From Brevundimonas sp. (lineage in GTDB: Bacteria; Pseudomonadota; Alphaproteobacteria; Caulobacterales; Caulobacteraceae): a DNA stretch of 18,560 nucleotides. The notes beneath the pieces are model-generated. The model ran no database searches and was not told the origin of the DNA. It saw nothing but the letters and a program-made list of their open reading frames with translations. The DNA is taken from NCBI GenBank assembly GCA_015234495.1, contig JADGMZ010000224.1, positions 1-18,560 of the forward strand, given 5' to 3'. The translations under genes and the position numbers were made by a program. Shown in pieces: positions 15,371 to 18,560 of this stretch; position 1 is the first letter of the stretch, and every line of letters begins with the position of its first letter.

Positions 15371-15462
15371 CGGGCAGCCCCTCCACCGCTTCGCGGTCCC
15401 CCTCCCCATCGCTGCGCGACGGGGAGGAGACACGCGCTCGAGCAGCGAGCCGCCGCGCGGCG
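15371..15462. repeat. REP-like palindromic intergenic element
   Basis: In the 374-bp gap between fau and zapA, this stretch holds three inverted repeats in a row. CCGC-TTC-GCGG lies near 15382-15392. CCCC-A-TCGC-TGC-GCGA-C-GGGG lies near 15404-15424: 8 paired positions, one mismatch, 3-base loop. The perfect 12-base palindrome CGCCGCGCGGCG lies at 15451-15462. The CCCCTCC...CCCCTCCCC / GGGGAGGAG composition resembles short palindromic elements scattered between genes in related genomes. Copy number cannot be judged from one window. It may also act as the downstream end of the 6S transcript. Confidence 0.5.
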
Positions 15463-15485
15463 AGCGATAGCGCACTGAAGGGAAA

Positions 15486-15658
15486 AGGGTGGCGGCGCCG
15501 CAAGAACCGTGAAGGGCGTTTAAATCCTCTCGACCTGGGTAGCCAGGTGGGCGCCGTGTGCCCAGGCCCACGGGCCTGATCAGGGACAGCTCCCTTCGAG
15601 TGAATTAAGGTCGCGAGGAAATGTTGCCTTCGACGAGGGCCGCAGCAAGACCCGCCGT
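15486..15658 (-). ncRNA. ssrS: 6S RNA (ssrS) candidate
   Basis: 6S RNA binds the housekeeping RNA polymerase holoenzyme by mimicking an open promoter. The position between zapA and fau is the conserved ssrS locus. The minus-strand transcript of about 170 nt can fold into a long interrupted rod. GGCGG (15652-15656) can pair with CCGCC (15491-15495), GAAGG (15627-15631) with CCTTC (15511-15515), and CTCGA (15596-15600) with TCGAG (15529-15533). The last two helices flank an AU-rich unpaired region (CCTTAATTCA opposite ATTTAAAC) that would be the central bubble. Apical hairpins include CAGGCC/GGCCTG and ACCTGG/CCAGGT. A run of four U near 15483-15486 marks the probable 3' end. Ends are approximate; no covariance model was run. 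Confidence 0.82.
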
Positions 15659-15663
15659 CGGGC

Positions 15664-15692
15664 AAGATAGTCGCTCCACCGGGGCGGAACAA
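15664..15692 (-). promoter_or_regulatory. Candidate promoter of the 6S RNA
   Basis: On the minus strand, TTGTTC (15687-15692) and TATCTT (15664-15669) are separated by exactly 17 bp. Predicted transcription starts near 15657-15658, just before the 5' strand of the closing stem. The element lies directly after the zapA stop codon (15702-15704), so 6S RNA could be made from its own promoter as well as by read-through from zapA. Confidence 0.55.
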
Positions 15693-15701
15693 TGGCGCGG
15701 C

Positions 15702-16007
15702 CTACAGCCCCTGGGCGATTTTCTCGAGACGGGCGGCGACGGCGTTGAGGGCCTCGGCGACGCCGTCGGTGGAGGCCGCGTCGACCGGCGCGACGCCGCC
15801 GTTCAGCCGGGCCTCGTGCAGTTCGTCGGCGAGCAGCAGGCCGGCCATCAGGAACAGGCGGATGTCGCCGACGTGGCCGACCTCGCCCGCCACCTGGCGG
15901 ACATGGCCGTCGAACTGTCTGGCGAGGATGCGGACCCGCTCTTCCTGGCCGTCGGCGCAACCGACGGCGTAGGGACGGCCGTTGATCTCGACGGTCACCG
16001 TCGCCAT
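15702..16007 (-). CDS. zapA: Cell division protein ZapA
   Basis: A 101-residue ZapA homologue, an FtsZ-ring-associated protein that cross-links protofilaments. The N-terminal domain is typical: MATVTVEINGRPYAVGCADG, then EERVRILARQFDGHVRQVAG, and the helical RLFLMAGLLLADELHEAR leading into a C-terminal coiled coil (VAEALNAVAARLEKIAQ). The start ATG (16005-16007) overlaps the stop of the upstream small gene by one base (TGATG), so the two are coupled. The downstream 6S RNA candidate and fau complete the classical zapA-ssrS-fau arrangement. Confidence 0.93.
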   Translation of the reverse strand: MATVTVEINGRPYAVGCADGQEERVRILARQFDGHVRQVAGEVGHVGDIRLFLMAGLLLADELHEARLNGGVAPVDAASTDGVAEALNAVAARLEKIAQGL

Positions 16008-16264
16008 CAGCGGGCCTCCTGCTCGGCCAGGCTGGCGCGGATGGCGTCGGCGGCGCGGGCGAGCACCTCGGCGGCGTCGCGGCCGGCGGACTCCAGCTCG
16101 TGGATGCGGGCGCGGTCCGTTTCGCTGGAGGGCTGGGGGGCAAACAGGTCGTCGTCGGGCGCCCGGCCGGCGGCAGCCGCGCGGCTCTTCAGATCGAGCA
16201 GGCGGCGTTCCAGCAGCGCCAGAGCGCGGTCGACACGGTCCTTGGCGGCCGATGCAGCGTCCAT
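16007..16264 (-). CDS. Small coiled-coil protein upstream of zapA, DUF4164-like
   Basis: An 85-residue helical protein with heptad-like segments at both ends (AKDRVDRALALLERRLLDLKS, and a C-terminal ARAADAIRASLAEQEAR) separated by an acidic linker (APDDDLFAPQPSSETD). Position directly upstream of zapA and composition fit the DUF4164 proteins annotated there in alphaproteobacteria, which are thought to be coiled-coil partners in division. The ATG at 16262-16264 has GGAGG about 10 bases upstream; an in-frame GTG 9 bases earlier sits too close to that site. It is divergent from tkt with a 97-bp gap. The family call is moderate, and partnership with ZapA is inferred. Confidence 0.65.
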   Translation of the reverse strand: MDAASAAKDRVDRALALLERRLLDLKSRAAAAGRAPDDDLFAPQPSSETDRARIHELESAGRDAAEVLARAADAIRASLAEQEAR

Positions 16265-16361
16265 TCGGGTCACATCCTCCAGAATCCGTATAGAACCCGC
16301 AAGCGCGTCGGGGTAAAGCGGCGCGCCTCCCTTTTTCCGCCACCCGACGAAAGGTCCCGCC

Positions 16362-18356
16362 GTGACCGACGCCAGAACCGTATCCGAAAAAGCCACCACC
16401 AAGCAGATGGCCGACGCCATCCGGGTCCTGGCCATGGATGGAGTCGAGAAGGCGAAGAGCGGCCACCCCGGCATGCCGATGGGCATGGCCGATGTGGCCA
16501 CGGTGCTGTTCTCGAAATTCCTCAAGTTCGACGCCAGCCGCCCCGACTGGGCCGACCGCGACCGCTTCATCCTGTCGGCGGGGCATGGCTCGATGCTGAT
16601 CTACGCCCTGCTGCACCTGACCGGCTACAAGGCCGCGACCAAGGCGGAGCTGTCGAACTTCCGCCAGTGGGGTTCGAAGACGGCGGGCCACCCCGAGTAC
16701 GGCCATATGCCGGGCGTGGAGACGACCACCGGGCCGCTGGGCCAGGGCCTGGCCAATTCGGTCGGCTTCGCCATGGCGGAGCGGCATCTGGCCGCACGCT
16801 TCGGCGACGACCTGGTCGATCACCGCACCTGGGTCATCGCCGGCGACGGCTGCCTGATGGAGGGCGTGTCGCAGGAGGCGATCACCCTCGCCGGCCGCTA
16901 CCGGCTGAACAAGCTGACGGTGCTGTGGGACGACAACGAGATCACCATCGACGGGGCCGTGGGCCTGTCGGACGCCACTGACCAGAAGGGCCGCTTCAAG
17001 GCCGCCGGCTGGGCCGTGAAGGCGATCGACGGCCACAACGAGCACCAGATTCGCGCCGCCCTGAAGTGGGCGACGAAGCAGGACAAGCCGACCCTGATCG
17101 CCTGCCGCACGAAGATCGGCCGCGGGGCGGCGACCATGGAGGGCAGCCACAAGACGCATGGCGCGGCGCTGGGCGCGGCCGAGATCGCGGCGACGCGGCT
17201 GGGCCTGTCGTGGACGCACGATCCGTTCGAACTGCCCGAGGCCATCGAGAAGGCGTGGCGCAAGGTCGGCCGTCGGGGCGCCAAGGCGCGCAAGGCCTGG
17301 GAGGCGCGGCTGGCCGCCTCGTCGCAGGCGGCGGACTTCACCCGCGCGCTCAACGGCGAGTTGCCGGCCGGCGCCTTCGACCGGCTGGAAGCGAAGATCG
17401 CCGAACTGGTCGAGACGAAGCCGGCGCAGGCCACCCGCCAGGCCTCAGGGGCCGCGCTGGACGAGCTGTTCGCGGCCGTGCCGGAACTGATCGGCGGCTC
17501 GGCCGACCTGACCGGCTCGAACAACACCTTCGTCAAGGGCACGCCGATCCTCGACGCGCCGACCTATGAGGGCCGCTACGTCAACTGGGGCATCCGCGAA
17601 CACGGCATGGCGGCGGCGATGAACGGCATGGCGCTGCATGGCGGGGTCATCCCCTACGGCGGCACCTTCATGGTGTTCTCGGACTACAGCCGTCCCTCGA
17701 TCCGGCTGGCGGCGCTGATGGGGGTGCGGGTGATCCACGTGCTGACCCACGACAGCATCGGCCTCGGCGAGGACGGGCCGACGCATCAGCCGGTCGAGCA
17801 TCTGGCGGCGCTGCGGGCCATTCCGAACCTGCTGGTGTTCCGCCCGGCCGACACGGTCGAGGCGATGGAGTGCTGGAAGCTGGCGCTGGAGCACAAGGCG
17901 GCGCCGTCGGCGCTGGCGCTGTCGCGGCAGAAGACGGCGGCGGTGCGAACCACCGCGGCGGGCGAGAACCTGTCGGCGAAGGGCGCCTATGAGCTGAAGG
18001 CGGCGAAGGGCGAGGCGAAGGCCACCTTGTTCGCGACGGGGACAGAGGTGCCGGTGGCGCTGGCGGCGGCCGAGAAATTGGAGGCCGAAGGCACGCCCAC
18101 GCGCGTGGTGTCGGTTCCCTGCTTCGAGCTCTTCTTCCAGCAGCCGAAGGCCTACCGGGACAGCGTCATCGGGCGCGGCACGGTGCGGGTGGCGGTCGAA
18201 GCCGCGATCCAGCAGGGCTGGGAACGGTTCATCGGCGAGGACGGCGGCTTTGTCGGCATGACGGGCTTCGGCGCTTCGGCGCCGGCGGAAGTGCTGTATG
18301 AACAGTTCGGGATCACCGCCGGGGCGGTGGTCGAGCAGGTCAGGGCGCGCCTCTGA
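16362..18356 (+). CDS. tkt: Transketolase
   Basis: A thiamine-diphosphate enzyme that moves two-carbon ketol units between sugar phosphates in the pentose phosphate and Calvin-type carbon rearrangements. The 664-residue protein has full length. SGHPGMPMGMAD (33-44) carries the substrate-binding His. VIAGDGCLMEGVSQEA near residue 160 is the ThDP/metal GDG motif, and VLWDDNEITIDG follows it. GIREHGMAAAMNG near 410-422 carries the cofactor-activating Glu413. LTHDSIGLGEDGPTHQPVEHLAALRAIPN is the conserved phosphate and substrate loop. GTG at 16362 is chosen as start, with AAGG 8 bases upstream. It helps supply the ribose-5-phosphate used for PRPP, the substrate of purine synthesis. The next gene's ATG overlaps its stop by one base. 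Confidence 0.97.
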   Translation: MTDARTVSEKATTKQMADAIRVLAMDGVEKAKSGHPGMPMGMADVATVLFSKFLKFDASRPDWADRDRFILSAGHGSMLIYALLHLTGYKAATKAELSNFRQWGSKTAGHPEYGHMPGVETTTGPLGQGLANSVGFAMAERHLAARFGDDLVDHRTWVIAGDGCLMEGVSQEAITLAGRYRLNKLTVLWDDNEITIDGAVGLSDATDQKGRFKAAGWAVKAIDGHNEHQIRAALKWATKQDKPTLIACRTKIGRGAATMEGSHKTHGAALGAAEIAATRLGLSWTHDPFELPEAIEKAWRKVGRRGAKARKAWEARLAASSQAADFTRALNGELPAGAFDRLEAKIAELVETKPAQATRQASGAALDELFAAVPELIGGSADLTGSNNTFVKGTPILDAPTYEGRYVNWGIREHGMAAAMNGMALHGGVIPYGGTFMVFSDYSRPSIRLAALMGVRVIHVLTHDSIGLGEDGPTHQPVEHLAALRAIPNLLVFRPADTVEAMECWKLALEHKAAPSALALSRQKTAAVRTTAAGENLSAKGAYELKAAKGEAKATLFATGTEVPVALAAAEKLEAEGTPTRVVSVPCFELFFQQPKAYRDSVIGRGTVRVAVEAAIQQGWERFIGEDGGFVGMTGFGASAPAEVLYEQFGITAGAVVEQVRARL

Positions 18357-18560
18357 TGCGCCGGTTCCTCGCCGCCGTCACGGTCGCGGCGGGGCTCGCC
18401 ATCGCGCCGGCGGCGGTCGCCCAGACGCCGGTGGAGACGCCGATCATCATCGGAACCTCCTACGCCCTGCCCTCCGCGACTTACGATGGGACGCGGGAGA
18501 TCAATGTCTGGCTGCCGCCGGGCTACGCCGAGGGTGAGCAGGCCTATCCGGTGCTGTATG
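18356..18560 (+). CDS. Exported alpha/beta-hydrolase (putative esterase), truncated by window edge
   Basis: Only the first 68 residues are present. A Sec signal peptide (MRRFLAAVTVAAGLAIAPAA, cleavage after AVA before QTP) is followed by a strand and REINVWLPPGYAEGEQAYPVLY. That is the N-terminal signature of the esterase-D/IroE-like family (PF00756), in which the phrase usually continues into LLDG. The catalytic Ser, Asp and His lie beyond the window. The ATG (18356-18358) overlaps the tkt stop by one base, suggesting expression from the tkt transcript. A periplasmic esterase is likely; the substrate is unknown. Confidence 0.8.
   Translation, partial: MRRFLAAVTVAAGLAIAPAAVAQTPVETPIIIGTSYALPSATYDGTREINVWLPPGYAEGEQAYPVLY

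Noticed and set aside
14065..15579. 504-residue plus-strand open frame across YmdB and fau
   Set aside because: It is antisense to two well-supported genes and to part of the 6S region. The composition is low-complexity Gly/Ala/Val/His and there is no recognisable domain.
15702..17219. 505-residue minus-strand frame ending in ZapA
   Set aside because: Only the last 101 residues match ZapA. The upstream part is antisense to transketolase and to the small gene's frame, and the ATG at 16007 has the expected coupling to its neighbour.

Overview
The window is high-GC DNA (roughly 70 % by eye). It fits an alphaproteobacterium of the Caulobacterales, with a Brevundimonas- or Caulobacter-like organism most likely. 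Supporting this are a DUF1476/zeta-subunit gene, promoter-like sites resembling the published Caulobacter housekeeping consensus (TTGACGS-N10-14-GCTANAWC), and a DUF4164-like/zapA/6S RNA/fau block. The species is inferred and was not established by any search. No tRNA, rRNA, CRISPR array, insertion sequence or phage gene is visible.

Positions 1-10925 (mainly plus strand) hold a dispersed de novo purine cluster: purB (3' end only), purC, purS, purQ and purL. These encode the later lyase, SAICAR synthase and the three-part PurS/PurQ/PurL FGAM synthase. Unrelated genes lie between them. A family-6-like hypoxanthine-DNA glycosylase overlaps purB by 4 bp, and a fasciclin lipoprotein follows. A minus-strand zeta/DUF1476 gene is divergent from purC, and a 43-residue membrane protein overlaps purS by 4 bp. 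Next come an unrecognised 604-residue exported helical protein, a YbhB-type PEBP protein, a maltose O-acetyltransferase-like enzyme, a polytopic TspO-related protein and three small acidic minus-strand proteins. purQ and purL have near-matching upstream sequences in which a -35-like and a -10-like site sit at identical distances from the ATG.

Positions 10922-12904 carry a DUF305 lipoprotein overlapping purL and a Tat-exported PhoD-type phosphatase. Convergent to these is a minus-strand block: DUF5694 (a TraB/ChaN-like exported protein), a YmdB-like phosphodiesterase, fau (5-formyl-THF cyclo-ligase), a palindromic repeat, a 6S RNA candidate, zapA and a DUF4164-like coiled-coil gene. The zapA-ssrS-fau order is the classical location of 6S RNA. 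Divergent from this block is tkt (transketolase), overlapped by the start of an exported alpha/beta-hydrolase that runs off the window.

Functionally the window is mostly nucleotide and one-carbon metabolism. PurC/S/Q/L and PurB build purines, transketolase contributes to the ribose-5-phosphate that feeds PRPP, and Fau returns 5-formyl-THF to the folate pool that supplies purine carbons. The rest is cell-envelope proteins and small proteins of unknown function. I see no obvious new defence or mobile system. The most unusual items are the matched purQ/purL leaders, the unknown 604-residue protein inside the pur cluster, and the small coupled proteins.
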